A stretch of 64,000 nt of DNA from positions 1 to 64,000 of the forward strand of contig NZ_JACARE010000023.1 of assembly GCF_013386765.1 (NCBI RefSeq), written 5' to 3'. The translations under genes and the position numbers were made by a program. Below, piece by piece: positions 1 to 8,327 of the stretch (within the stretch, counting starts at the first letter, position 1; the number at the start of each line of letters is the position of its first letter). This DNA comes from Pseudomonas yamanorum (lineage in GTDB: Bacteria > Pseudomonadota > Gammaproteobacteria > Pseudomonadales > Pseudomonadaceae). The notes below the pieces were generated by a model. It was given only the letters and a program-made list of their open reading frames with translations. It was not told where the DNA came from and did not search any database.

Positions 1-9
1 CGGAGCGGG

Positions 10-64
10 TAAACCGGCAGGACGCCGGTTTAGCCGCGACGGGGCAGGGACGCCCCGTCGCGGC
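10..64. repeat. Two adjacent hairpins in an intergenic repeat-like stretch
   Basis: Two perfect inverted repeats sit side by side. The first has 9-bp arms at 10-18 and 24-32 with a 5-nt loop. The second is very GC-rich, with 13-bp arms at 33-45 and 52-64 and a 6-nt loop. Neither is followed by a clean T-run, so they are not obvious intrinsic terminators. The rest of 65-224 holds no gene I can support. Its ORFs on both strands look like spurious reading of a dispersed intergenic repeat, which is an impression and not a tested result. Confidence 0.5.
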
Positions 65-224
65 GGCCCGCGGAGTAATGCCGGAGTGCGGGCACACCGA
101 GCCTAGGCGAGGTGCCGAGTGGTGGGGCAAGAGCGTTTTGCTTACTTTTGCGCTTTTCAAAAGTGAGCCGCTGTAAGAGCGGAACCAATCGAAGCCGTAA
201 CCGAAGAAACGGATATGCCCCCAA

Positions 225-1058
225 TCACCGCACCCGCCCTAAAAACCCCTCAATCAACCCATTCACCTCATCCGGATTCTCCAGCGCTGCGAGATGCGCA
301 GTCCGCGCCATCACCACAAACTCCGCCCCGGGAATCACCTGTGCCATGGCCCGGGTTTCCACCACGGCAAACGTGCGATCTTCTTCACCCGCCACCACCA
401 ACACCGGCGCACGAATCGCCGCCAGCAACGCCCTCTGATCCGGCCGCTTGGGCACCACGCTGTCCACCGCCCAGGCGACCGAATCCACATCACATTCCGC
501 CAATGCCTGATGAATCCGGGCGATCGCCTCAGGCCGTTGCCGCTCGGTAGTCGGCCCGACAAAAGCGCGGGTCGCCGTACCCACCATCCCCAGCCGAAAC
601 CCACCCAACAGCCGAATAACCACCGCCAGCAGCGGAAACTCAAGGCGATGCCGCAACCCCGCCGGCGACGCCGTACAGTTCATCAACACCGCCGCCTCGA
701 CCCGCGTCGGATACATTGCTGCAAACGTCCCGCCAATCATCCCGCCCCAGGAGTTCCCCACGAAGGTGCAGCGCTCAATCCCCATCCCATCCAACACCTC
801 ACTCACACACCGCGCACACTCGGCAAAGGTAAACGCGCGGCTCAGCGCCTCACTGTCACCATGCCCCGGCGGGTTGATCAGCACCACCCGATAGCGCGGG
901 CTGAAATACCGCGCCTGGGCCATCCACATGCGCGCATCCATCAACAGGCTGGACCAGAACACCATCGCCGGGCCCTCGCCGACACTGCGCACGCGCAAGC
1001 GGCCGAGGCAGGTGGGGACGTCCTGAACCTGAAGATCCTGATAATCAAGCAGCGCCAT
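225..1058 (-). CDS. alpha/beta-fold hydrolase
   Basis: A 277-residue cytoplasmic alpha/beta hydrolase, normal length for the family. The nucleophile elbow GNSWGG puts the catalytic Ser near residue 103. The oxyanion-side motif NPPGHGDSE lies near 62-71, and a His in the C-terminal TAHLAALENPDEV stretch is the likely catalytic base. No signal peptide is seen. I chose the ATG at 1058 because GAGG lies about six bases upstream; a GTG five codons earlier has no such site. It stands alone, ending near the permease gene on the same strand. The substrate cannot be told from sequence; ester, lactone or C-C bond hydrolysis are all possible. Confidence 0.85.
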   Translation of the reverse strand: MALLDYQDLQVQDVPTCLGRLRVRSVGEGPAMVFWSSLLMDARMWMAQARYFSPRYRVVLINPPGHGDSEALSRAFTFAECARCVSEVLDGMGIERCTFVGNSWGGMIGGTFAAMYPTRVEAAVLMNCTASPAGLRHRLEFPLLAVVIRLLGGFRLGMVGTATRAFVGPTTERQRPEAIARIHQALAECDVDSVAWAVDSVVPKRPDQRALLAAIRAPVLVVAGEEDRTFAVVETRAMAQVIPGAEFVVMARTAHLAALENPDEVNGLIEGFLGRVR

Positions 1059-1123
1059 GACGGCCTCGCGCACAAGGGAGATGAACGCCTTAGCCTATAC
1101 CTGCCGGGCTGCAGGCGGCGTTA

Positions 1124-2443
1124 TCAGCCCATATCAGCCGCGGTGATAAATCGCCGAGCCAGAAACCCATACAGCAGATAACCAAACGCCAACACCAGCA
1201 TCGCGCCAAACACCGCTTCCTCCCCGCAGGCATAAATCGCATACAGCGAATACCCCACGGCAATCAGCATCACCGCCGTATTACGCGCATAAATCGATGC
1301 AGCCACCCGCGCCTTGTGCATGATCACCAACAACCCGGTAAGCGCGGTGACGTAGGGGATCAAATTGGTCACCACCGCCAGGTTCACCAGCTTGCTGAAC
1401 TGGGCGCTGGCGGTGGGCGAGATGGTCGACAAGGCAATCAGGCTCTGCAACGCCCCGCACGCGATCAGCCCCAAAACGGGCGCCTGCGCGCCGCTCACCC
1501 GGCTGAAGAAGCGCGGAAACAGGCGCTGGTCCGCCGACATCTTGGCCGTCTGCGCCAGGGTGAACTGCCAACCCAGCAGCGAACCAATACACGCCACCAC
1601 GGCCAGCGCCATGATGATGTCGCCCACCAATGGCGTGAAGATCTGCGCATACACCAGGGCAAACGGCGCTGAAGACTCGGCCAGCTCGGCATTGGGCACG
1701 ATGCCCTGGATCACGCTGGTGGACAGCACATACACCAGCGCCGCACCCAGGGTACCCAGCAGGCAGGCCAGCGGCACGGTGCGCCTGGGGTCTTCCACGG
1801 CGTCATAGCCCTGGGCGGCGGACTCCATGCCCAGGAACGCCCAGAGCGTCAGCGGAATACTCGCGCCAACGGCGTCCCACAGTTGCAGTTGGTTGGGGTT
1901 CCAGGCGGCGCTGAACACCTCGGTCTTGAAATAGAACCAGCCGATCACACTCAAACCCGCCACGGGAATGATCACGCCCCACACCGTGACTACGCCGATC
2001 CGGCCGGTCAGGCGCGGGCCGCCGAAGTTGGCCACGGTGGTCAGCCAGATCAGCCCGAGGGTACCGATAAACAACGGGATCGGCCCGCTGCCCAACCACG
2101 GGATAAAGGACGACAGATAGCCCACCGCCGAAATCGCGATCGCCACATTGGCGATGATCAGCGACAGGAAATACAGGAACGAACACAGGAAGAACCCCGA
2201 CTTGCCGTGGGCCTCTTCGGTATAGGCCGACATGCCGCCCGTGCGCGTACAGAAGAGGCCGCATTGGGCAAAGCAATACGCGATCGCCATCGAGCCCACG
2301 GCGGTGATCACCCACGACAGCAGCGAGATCGCGCCCAATTGCGCCATGCTGGCCGGCAACATGATGATGCCGGAGCCCATCATGTTGATCGCCACCAGAG
2401 TGGTCAGGCCTAAAAGGCTCATCTTCTTGCGTGGTTCGGCCAT
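1124..2443 (-). CDS. APC-superfamily amino acid / polyamine permease or antiporter
   Basis: A 439-residue integral membrane protein with about 12 hydrophobic segments. The N-terminal motif with GSGIIMLPASMA is typical of the basic amino acid/polyamine antiporter branch of the APC superfamily (PotE/CadB/ArcD-like), as is the ALWAFLGMESA stretch around residues 200-215. The start is the ATG at 2443, with CAGGAG six bases upstream; the longer frame would begin at a TTG without a site. No decarboxylase gene adjoins it, so the exchange partner cannot be guessed from context. A plain amino-acid:proton symporter is the main alternative. Confidence 0.85.
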   Translation of the reverse strand: MAEPRKKMSLLGLTTLVAINMMGSGIIMLPASMAQLGAISLLSWVITAVGSMAIAYCFAQCGLFCTRTGGMSAYTEEAHGKSGFFLCSFLYFLSLIIANVAIAISAVGYLSSFIPWLGSGPIPLFIGTLGLIWLTTVANFGGPRLTGRIGVVTVWGVIIPVAGLSVIGWFYFKTEVFSAAWNPNQLQLWDAVGASIPLTLWAFLGMESAAQGYDAVEDPRRTVPLACLLGTLGAALVYVLSTSVIQGIVPNAELAESSAPFALVYAQIFTPLVGDIIMALAVVACIGSLLGWQFTLAQTAKMSADQRLFPRFFSRVSGAQAPVLGLIACGALQSLIALSTISPTASAQFSKLVNLAVVTNLIPYVTALTGLLVIMHKARVAASIYARNTAVMLIAVGYSLYAIYACGEEAVFGAMLVLAFGYLLYGFLARRFITAADMG

Positions 2444-2493
2444 CGGCAACTCCTGGTCGTGGGGGCGTGCGATGGCAGGCTAGCACGCGGTGG

Positions 2494-3399
2494 TCACTTC
2501 GCCTTCGGGCCGCGGTTTTCACCCAGGATTCGCGCCGCGTCCCGCGCCGGCGGCAGGCCGAACACCCGGGCGTAATCCCGGCTGAACTGGGTCGGGCTTT
2601 CATAGCCGACCTCAAAGGCGGCGCTGGTGACGTTTTTGGCGCCGGCTACCATCAGCGTGCGGGCCTGCAGCAGGCGCACGCGTTTTTGGTACTGCAACGG
2701 GCTCAGGTTGGTGACGGCCTTGAAGTGGCGGTGGAAGGCCGACACGCTCATTGCGGCTTTCTGCGCCAGGGCTTCCACCCGGATGGGCTCGGCGAAGTCC
2801 CGGCGAATCCACTGGATGGCCTGGCTCACCCGGGCCATGGCGGTGTCCGGCGCGGCTATCTCCCGCAGCATCCAGCCGTGGGGGCCTTGCAGCACGCGGT
2901 AGAGAATCTCGCGCTCGTAAACCGGGGCGAGGGCTGCGATTGCCTCAGGGTTGCCCATCAGCCGCAGCAGGCGCAGCCAGGCGTCCATCAGTTCGGGCGT
3001 AACGGCGGCCACCGAAAACCCCGCCTCGTGGTCGTAGCGCCCGGCAGGTTTGGGCAAGTCGCCGAGCAGCGTCGCGAGTATCGCCGGGTCCAGTGTCAGG
3101 CTGACCGCCAGGTAAGGTTCACCGGTGGCCGCCGGGTGCACGGTGCCCACGGCGGGCAACTCGATGGACATCACAAAATACGTCGCCGGGTCGTAGCGCA
3201 GCGTGCGGTCGCCTACGGTCATGGATTTGCTGCCCTGCAGGATCAGGTTGATCATCGGGTCATACACGGCAGCCAGCATGTGCTCGGGAATCGCGCCCTG
3301 GACCATGGCCACGCGCGGGATACCCGTTTCAGTCCGGCGGTTTTCGGCCTTGGCAGCCAGGGCGCGCAGTTCGATCAGTTGTGTGTTCATGGCGGCCAT
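2494..3399 (-). CDS. AraC-family transcriptional regulator
   Basis: A 301-residue regulator of the AraC_N plus HTH_18 layout. Residues 1-180 form a cupin-like sensing domain, with motifs such as QGSKSMTVGDRTLRYDPATY. The C-terminal 100 residues carry two helix-turn-helix units (AQKAAMSVSAFHRHFK and AAFEVGYESPTQFSRDY) and the usual P-P-A-R linker of the family. It is divergent from the SDR gene starting at 3530 with a 130-bp shared upstream region, the usual arrangement when such a regulator controls its neighbour. That regulatory link is inferred from position only. Confidence 0.88.
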   Translation of the reverse strand: MAAMNTQLIELRALAAKAENRRTETGIPRVAMVQGAIPEHMLAAVYDPMINLILQGSKSMTVGDRTLRYDPATYFVMSIELPAVGTVHPAATGEPYLAVSLTLDPAILATLLGDLPKPAGRYDHEAGFSVAAVTPELMDAWLRLLRLMGNPEAIAALAPVYEREILYRVLQGPHGWMLREIAAPDTAMARVSQAIQWIRRDFAEPIRVEALAQKAAMSVSAFHRHFKAVTNLSPLQYQKRVRLLQARTLMVAGAKNVTSAAFEVGYESPTQFSRDYARVFGLPPARDAARILGENRGPKAK

Positions 3400-3529
3400 G
3401 CTGAGCGCCGAGGGGTTGCCTGTGCAAGCAAAAAGCAGAAACAGGCAGGTTTCGAGCAGGAACGGCTGCGCCGGTGCAGGCGGGCAAGCCTACTGTGGTG
3501 ACTCATTTGAGTAAGCAGTGGAGCCACAC

Positions 3530-4273
3530 ATGGGCGTTATCCTCATTACCGGCGGCAGCCGTGGCATTGGTGCCAGCACTGCAGAGTTGTGTGCCCGTAA
3601 AGGCATGGGTGTGATCCTGACCTACAACAGTCATCCGCAAGCCGCCCAGGCGGTGGTGCAGCGGATTGAGACGGCCGGCGGCAAGGCCGTCGCGCTGCCA
3701 TTGGACGTGGCTGACGTCAGTTCCTTCGAGGGTTTTGGCGAGGCGGTAAAACAGGCGCTGTCGGCAACCTTTGGTGAGAGCGGCTTGAGTGGCCTGGTGA
3801 ACAACGCAGGTTTCGGCCTGTTCAACCCCCTGGAATCGGTCACCGAGGCCCAGTTCGACGGTCTGCTGAATGTGCACCTCAAAGGCCCGTTTTTCCTGAC
3901 TCAAGCCTTGCTGCCGTTGCTGCAGGCACACGCCTGCATCGTCAACCTGACCAGCGCGACCACCCGCGTGGCTACCGCCGGCGTCGCGCCTTACGCCGCC
4001 TTCAAGGGCGCGCTGGATGTGCTCACCCGCTACATGGCCAAGGAGTTTGGCGAGCGGCAGATCCGCGCCAATGCCGTGTCTCCGGGGGCGATCCGCACTG
4101 AGCTGGGCGGCGGGCTCAATGATGAGTTTGAAGCGCTGCTGGCGTCACAAACGGCCCTGGGCCGAGTGGGCGAACCTGAGGACGTGGCGCGTGTGATCGC
4201 CATGTTGCTGTCGGACGAAGGCCGCTGGATCAATGCCCAGACGATCGAGGTCGCGGGCGGTTACATCATCTGA
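3530..4273 (+). CDS. SDR-family oxidoreductase (3-ketoacyl-ACP reductase-like)
   Basis: A 247-residue classical short-chain dehydrogenase. The nucleotide-binding motif GGSRGIGA is near the N-terminus, NNAG sits near residue 85, the catalytic Ser lies in LTSATTR and the YxxxK pair in YAAFK. It probably reduces or oxidises a small carbonyl/alcohol with NAD(P)H in the cytosol; the substrate is unknown. I place the start at the ATG at 3530, with GGAG six bases upstream; an in-frame GTG at 3518 lacks a site. It lies divergent from an AraC regulator and 16 bp ahead of a VOC-family gene, suggesting a two-gene operon. Confidence 0.88.
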   Translation: MGVILITGGSRGIGASTAELCARKGMGVILTYNSHPQAAQAVVQRIETAGGKAVALPLDVADVSSFEGFGEAVKQALSATFGESGLSGLVNNAGFGLFNPLESVTEAQFDGLLNVHLKGPFFLTQALLPLLQAHACIVNLTSATTRVATAGVAPYAAFKGALDVLTRYMAKEFGERQIRANAVSPGAIRTELGGGLNDEFEALLASQTALGRVGEPEDVARVIAMLLSDEGRWINAQTIEVAGGYII

Positions 4274-4289
4274 AGAGCGAGGCTACAGC

Positions 4290-4694
4290 ATGCTGGATCA
4301 TATCTTTTTGTCGGTCAGCGACATTCAACGCGCCATCGATTTCTACCAGGCCGTACTGACCCCACTGGGCATCACCACGCGCCACGACTACGCCGGCAAG
4401 GACGGTCCGCCGGGCCATCCGGACCTCAAGGGGTTCGGCGCCAACGGACGCATATTCTTCTGGTTGCGCGAGGGCGTGGTTGAGGGCAGGGCGGTGCACG
4501 TGGGTTTCGTCGCCAGCAGCCGCGCCGAGGTTGATGCGGCCTACCAGGCGGCGATGAGTGCTGGCGCCGTCGACAACGGCGCCCCGGGCGCGCGTTTGCA
4601 CTATGACCCGAACTACTACGCCGCCAACGTGCTGGACCCTGACGGCTATAGCCTCGAATTCGTCTACAAGAACTGGCAGCACGCCCAGTCGTAG
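4290..4694 (+). CDS. VOC-family (glyoxalase/dioxygenase-fold) protein
   Basis: A 134-residue single vicinal-oxygen-chelate domain. The opening MLDHIFLSVSDIQRAIDFYQ and closing DPDGYSLEFVYK motifs are typical and supply the likely metal ligands (His near residue 4 and Glu near 126). Members include glyoxalase I-like, bleomycin-resistance-like and lyase proteins, so no substrate is assigned. It follows the SDR gene by 16 bp with a purine-rich GAAGAGCGAGG stretch before the ATG, so the two are probably cotranscribed. The longer open frame from 4233 lies inside the SDR coding region and is not used. Confidence 0.85.
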   Translation: MLDHIFLSVSDIQRAIDFYQAVLTPLGITTRHDYAGKDGPPGHPDLKGFGANGRIFFWLREGVVEGRAVHVGFVASSRAEVDAAYQAAMSAGAVDNGAPGARLHYDPNYYAANVLDPDGYSLEFVYKNWQHAQS

Positions 4695-4716
4695 CAGCTG
4701 TCGGAGAGGGAGGCGA

Positions 4717-5244
4717 TCAGCCCGCGGCCTGCGGCTGCATCCTCAACTCACCTTCCACATCCTTGACCAACCCGCTGGTCAGCAACAACGGCGCTACGCG
4801 TTTGTGCAGCTGTGGCTCGACAAACTCCTTCACCGTGTCCAGGGCCAGCGCGCCGCTCAGCGGCAGCTCGGCCTTGGTGTAGGACAGCCAGGCCTTTTTC
4901 AGCATCAACAGCACGTCGCTGCCGGCGGTGGAGGCGAAGCGGCGGTGGAGTTTCTTGCCGTCGAACTCGAAGGTGTGCTGGAACTCGTAACCCGCCTCGT
5001 TGCCTTCACTGGCGACGCAGCGGATGCAGGTGCAGCGGCCATCGCCGAAGGCGCTGCGCAGGTAGCTGTTGAAGTCCACCACGGGCTTGAGTGACAGGCG
5101 CTTGTCCACCTCGAACAGGTCGCCGGTCATTTTTTCGTCTGTGTTCAAGGTCCATTTCCTCGCAGCGGTTTTTTCAAGGGCGGCACGATACCAGCCGAAG
5201 GCCGTGGGCGGGTAATTTTTGGTCGCTTCAGTGGGGACGTCCAT
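4717..5244 (-). CDS. conserved-looking hypothetical protein with a Cys cluster
   Basis: A 175-residue soluble protein that I do not recognise. It has no signal peptide or membrane segment. A Cys-rich patch GRCTCIRCVASEGNEAG sits near residues 69-85 and could bind a metal or be redox-active. The centre is rich in aromatic and Lys/Arg residues (FEFDGKKLHRRFAS), and the C-terminus is amphipathic. It is convergent with the VOC gene (22-bp gap) and divergent from a Rid-family gene 51 bp away. The Cys spacing (C-x-C-x2-C) is seen directly; any function would be a guess. Confidence 0.7.
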   Translation of the reverse strand: MDVPTEATKNYPPTAFGWYRAALEKTAARKWTLNTDEKMTGDLFEVDKRLSLKPVVDFNSYLRSAFGDGRCTCIRCVASEGNEAGYEFQHTFEFDGKKLHRRFASTAGSDVLLMLKKAWLSYTKAELPLSGALALDTVKEFVEPQLHKRVAPLLLTSGLVKDVEGELRMQPQAAG

Positions 5245-5295
5245 TCGCCAATGCCCTTGTTAGAGTTTCCTTAAATCATCCCCGAGGAAACCGAC

Positions 5296-5688
5296 ATGAG
5301 CAGCACACCCAGCATCTACAACCATGGCGTTTCATGGGAAGAGGGCAACAGCGTCAGCCAGGGCTACCGCGTCAACGGCATGATCTATATTGCCGGGCAG
5401 TTTTCTCACACCCTCGACGGCGAATTCGTTGACGGTGACGCCGCCGTGCAGACGCGCCAGACCCTGGAGAATCTCGACCGCGTGCTGGCAGGCTTTGGCG
5501 TCGGGCGCTCGAACATTGCCGCGGTGGATTTCTTCCTGGTGCATGCCAAGCGCGATTTTGACGCGGTGGTGAATGTGTGGAAGGAATACATCGGCGACCA
5601 TCGCCCGGCTGCGACCCTGGTTGGCGTGAACTACCTGGCGTCGGATGCGCAGATCGTCGAGATCAAGGTGATCGCCCACGCAGACTGA
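5296..5688 (+). CDS. Rid-family protein lacking the canonical catalytic Arg
   Basis: A 130-residue YjgF/YER057c/UK114 (Rid) protein of normal length. The opening with YIAGQFSHTLDGEFV and the closing VEIKVIA are characteristic. RidA enzymes that deaminate reactive 2-aminoacrylate use an Arg within a PAR motif near residue 105; the equivalent segment here reads HRPAATLVGV, so the Arg is replaced by Ala. This places it among non-RidA subfamilies (Rid4-7 type by established naming), whose roles are mostly unknown. Its stop codon abuts the stop of the convergent LysR gene with no gap. Confidence 0.88.
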   Translation: MSSTPSIYNHGVSWEEGNSVSQGYRVNGMIYIAGQFSHTLDGEFVDGDAAVQTRQTLENLDRVLAGFGVGRSNIAAVDFFLVHAKRDFDAVVNVWKEYIGDHRPAATLVGVNYLASDAQIVEIKVIAHAD

Positions 5689-6585
5689 TCAGCCGGCCAG
5701 TTCATCCACCATCAGGTCGATAAAGCGCCGTACCCGGGGTTCCAGAAAACGTTTGCTCGGGTACATCGCCAGAATCTCCACATCCCCGGGGTCCAGGTCG
5801 GGCAGCACCTGCATCAGGCGCCCGGCGGCCAGGTCCTCGGCCACCACGAAATCTGGCAGCAAGGCGATGCCCAGCCCGGACACGGCGGCGTCACGCAGCG
5901 CTTCGCCGCTGTCCAGGCGCAGGCGGCTGCGCCCGTAAGCCTTGACCCAGGTGCCGTCCGCTTCGCGAAAGCGCCAGCTTTGCTTGCGCGTGCGGCTGCT
6001 GAAATACAGGCAGTCGTGCTGGGCGAGGGCGTCCATGTCCCGGGGTGTGCCGTGCTCGGCGAGATAGGCCGGCGCGGCGCACAGCAGTGCCTGATAACGC
6101 GCGACCACGCGGGACACCAGTTGGCGGTCGGTGTTGGCGCTGCCGATGCGGATGGCCAGGTCGAAACCGTCCTCGACGATATCGGCCGTGCGGTCGCTGA
6201 AGCTGACTTCCACCTGCACCTCGGGCCACGCCTGCAGGTACTTTTTCAACAATGGCAGCAACACCTTGCGCCCGAAGGCGTCCGGCACTGTGAGCCGCAA
6301 CAAGCCGCGCGGTACGCCGGTGGGTTGGCCGATGCGGCTTTGGGCATTGTCCACCGCCGCGAGGATTTCCAGCCCCTGGTCATACAGCGCGCGGCCTTCG
6401 TCGGTGAGGCTCAAGGTGCGGGTGGTGCGGTTCAGCAGCCGCACGCCCAAGCTGTCTTCCAGGCGCGCCACGGCCTTGCCGGCGGCTGAACGGGTCAGCC
6501 CCATGGCCTGGCCGCCAGCGACGAAGCTGGCGCCATCGACCACCGCCATGAAGATCAATATCTCGTTGAGGTTGGTGCGCAGCAT
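5689..6585 (-). CDS. LysR-family transcriptional regulator
   Basis: A 298-residue LTTR. The N-terminal winged helix spans roughly residues 1-60 (FMAVVDGASFVAGGQAMGLT, RLEDSLGVRLLNRTTRTLSLT), followed by a periplasmic-binding-protein-like effector domain. It resembles the common CrgA/PA-type LTTRs that sit beside oxidoreductase or transport genes. It is divergent from the ABC importer operon starting at 6803 (217-bp gap) and convergent with the Rid gene. Position makes it a plausible regulator of the importer/DUF1116/Rid operon, which is inference. Confidence 0.88.
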   Translation of the reverse strand: MLRTNLNEILIFMAVVDGASFVAGGQAMGLTRSAAGKAVARLEDSLGVRLLNRTTRTLSLTDEGRALYDQGLEILAAVDNAQSRIGQPTGVPRGLLRLTVPDAFGRKVLLPLLKKYLQAWPEVQVEVSFSDRTADIVEDGFDLAIRIGSANTDRQLVSRVVARYQALLCAAPAYLAEHGTPRDMDALAQHDCLYFSSRTRKQSWRFREADGTWVKAYGRSRLRLDSGEALRDAAVSGLGIALLPDFVVAEDLAAGRLMQVLPDLDPGDVEILAMYPSKRFLEPRVRRFIDLMVDELAG

Positions 6586-6703
6586 GCACAGAGCTCCGGG
6601 CGCAGGGAAAAGGGCAGGGCGGGCAATATAACAGTGCTGCTACTGGAAGACGTGGGCATCTGGCTGCGTACGATCAGGCAGGCGAATGACAAGCTTTTTT
6701 CGC

Positions 6704-6723
6704 ATATCAATAGACCCCGATAT
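6704..6723. promoter_or_regulatory. possible LysR-type operator (ATATC-N10-GATAT)
   Basis: A 5-bp inverted repeat, ATATC at 6704-6708 and GATAT at 6719-6723 with a 10-nt spacer, lies in the gap between the lysR gene and the ABC importer operon. Spacing and AT-rich flanks suit an LTTR recognition site. The arms are short, so chance occurrence is quite possible. Confidence 0.3.
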
Positions 6724-6802
6724 TCTTTTCCGGACTTAGAAATCACCGCTACGCTCGCTGCCATTCCCCCACATGGCAGCACCCTCCACAGGTCGACCCC
6801 TC

Positions 6803-7663
6803 ATGACAGTGTTCTCTTTCGCTCACGCAGGCCGCAAGCCTGGTCATGGACGTTCCTTGCGCATGGTTTTGGCGCTCACCACTCTTCTGGCCCCGTTGCT
6901 GACGCATGCGGCGACCCTGGATGAAGTCAAGCAACGCGGTTACCTGTCGGTGGCCACGGAAGATGAATTCCGCCCCTTCGAGTTCGTTGACGACGGCAAG
7001 CCCAGCGGCTTCGATAACGAACTGGTGCAAAAGCTCAAGGCCGCCGGCCCGCTGGATGTGCACCAGCAAATCATGCCGTTCACCGGGCTGTTGGCAGGTG
7101 TGGTCAGTGGCAAGTACGACGCGGCCATTACCGGTTTGCTGATCACCCGTGAACGCCAGCAGTCGCTGGATTTCACCACGCCGATTGCCGAGGCCACGGT
7201 GTTTTACCTCAAGCGCCAGGGCGATGACCGGATCAAGAACGTGGCCGACCTCAACGGCCTGACCCTCGGCATCCAGGCGGGCAGTGCGATGTATCAGCGC
7301 CTGCCGGAGCTTGAGAAACTGCTCGGGGCCAGTGGCGGCAAACTCGGCAAGATCGTGCAGTACACCTCCTATCCCGAGGCCTATCAGGACCTGGCGTTGG
7401 GCCGCACCGACTACGTGGTCAACAACATCGTGGGGCTGAACGCCTTGCTCAAGGAAAAGCCGGGTGTGTTTGAACTGGGCCAGGCGGTGTCGAGCAAGAC
7501 CTATGTTGCCTGGGGCGTGGCCAAGGGTAATCAAAGCGTGCTGGATTACCTGAACAATTTCCTCGCCCAGGAACGCAAGAACGGCGATATCGCGCAACTC
7601 CAGCAAAAGTGGTTTGGCACGGTATTCCCCGAGCCACCGGCGCATTTCGTCTCCGAATATTGA
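6803..7663 (+). CDS. polar amino acid ABC transporter, periplasmic substrate-binding protein
   Basis: A 286-residue SBP_bac_3 family protein. A long basic N-region is followed by a hydrophobic stretch ending LLTHAATLDEV, a signal peptide probably cleaved after the Ala-X-Ala near residue 36. The mature protein has the family opening RGYLSVATEDEFRPFEFV and the KYDAAITGLLITRERQQ motif. It captures a small polar amino-acid-like ligand for the permeases that follow 10 bp downstream. The start is uncertain: ATG 6803 is preferred, while ATG 6773 and ATG 6863 have no better ribosome site. First gene of a six-gene array to 11406. Confidence 0.85.
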   Translation: MTVFSFAHAGRKPGHGRSLRMVLALTTLLAPLLTHAATLDEVKQRGYLSVATEDEFRPFEFVDDGKPSGFDNELVQKLKAAGPLDVHQQIMPFTGLLAGVVSGKYDAAITGLLITRERQQSLDFTTPIAEATVFYLKRQGDDRIKNVADLNGLTLGIQAGSAMYQRLPELEKLLGASGGKLGKIVQYTSYPEAYQDLALGRTDYVVNNIVGLNALLKEKPGVFELGQAVSSKTYVAWGVAKGNQSVLDYLNNFLAQERKNGDIAQLQQKWFGTVFPEPPAHFVSEY

Positions 7664-7673
7664 TTGAACCCAC

Positions 7674-8327
7674 ATGAACTTCACTCAATGGGGCCTCGAA
7701 CCGGGCCCCTTGTTGCTGGGCGCGCTGGTAACGCTGGGGCTGACGGCAATCTCGATTGCCCTGGGCCAGGTTGTCGGCCTGGGTCTGGCGTTGTTGCGGC
7801 GCCAGCAATGGCCGTTGCTGGGCCCGCTGTTGGCGGCGTACATCAGCGTGATCCGCGCCACGCCGCTGCTGACCCTGGCCCTGGCGGTGTTCTTCATCAC
7901 CCCGGCGTTGGGGTATGACATCTCGGCGCCGGCGGCCGCCATCCTCGCCATGACCATCAACACCTCGGCGTTCAACTGCGAAATCTGGCGCGGCGGTTTT
8001 GCGCAATTTCCCCGTGACCAGCTGGATGCGTCCAAGGCGGGCGGCATGGGGGCGACGTTGCGGCTACGGCGCATTGTGTTGCCTCAGGTTGGCCGCCAGG
8101 TGCTGCCGTTGCTGGTGAATGAAATGACCATCCTGATCAAGAACAGCCCGGCTGTGGCGGTGATCGGCATCGTCGAGCTGACGCGCACCGCCGTGCGTAT
8201 CGGCGCGAATACCTACCGGCCATTGCCGCCGCTGATCGCGGCACTGGTGCTGTACATCCTGATTATCTGGCTGGTGGTGGCGGCGCAGCGTTACCTCGAA
8301 CGTCACTACAAGGCGCGCCTCGCATGA
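7674..8327 (+). CDS. amino acid ABC transporter permease (HisM/GlnP family)
   Basis: A 217-residue inner-membrane permease with about five hydrophobic segments and the HEQR-type BPD_transp_1 layout. The EAA-like loop around residues 115-135 (DASKAGGMGATLRLRRIVLPQ) contacts the ATPase. An early YISVIRATPLLTL motif is the usual family signature. It is one of a heterodimeric pair with the next gene, overlapping it by four bases (ATGA), which indicates translational coupling. Substrate specificity resides in the binding protein, not here. Confidence 0.9.
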   Translation: MNFTQWGLEPGPLLLGALVTLGLTAISIALGQVVGLGLALLRRQQWPLLGPLLAAYISVIRATPLLTLALAVFFITPALGYDISAPAAAILAMTINTSAFNCEIWRGGFAQFPRDQLDASKAGGMGATLRLRRIVLPQVGRQVLPLLVNEMTILIKNSPAVAVIGIVELTRTAVRIGANTYRPLPPLIAALVLYILIIWLVVAAQRYLERHYKARLA

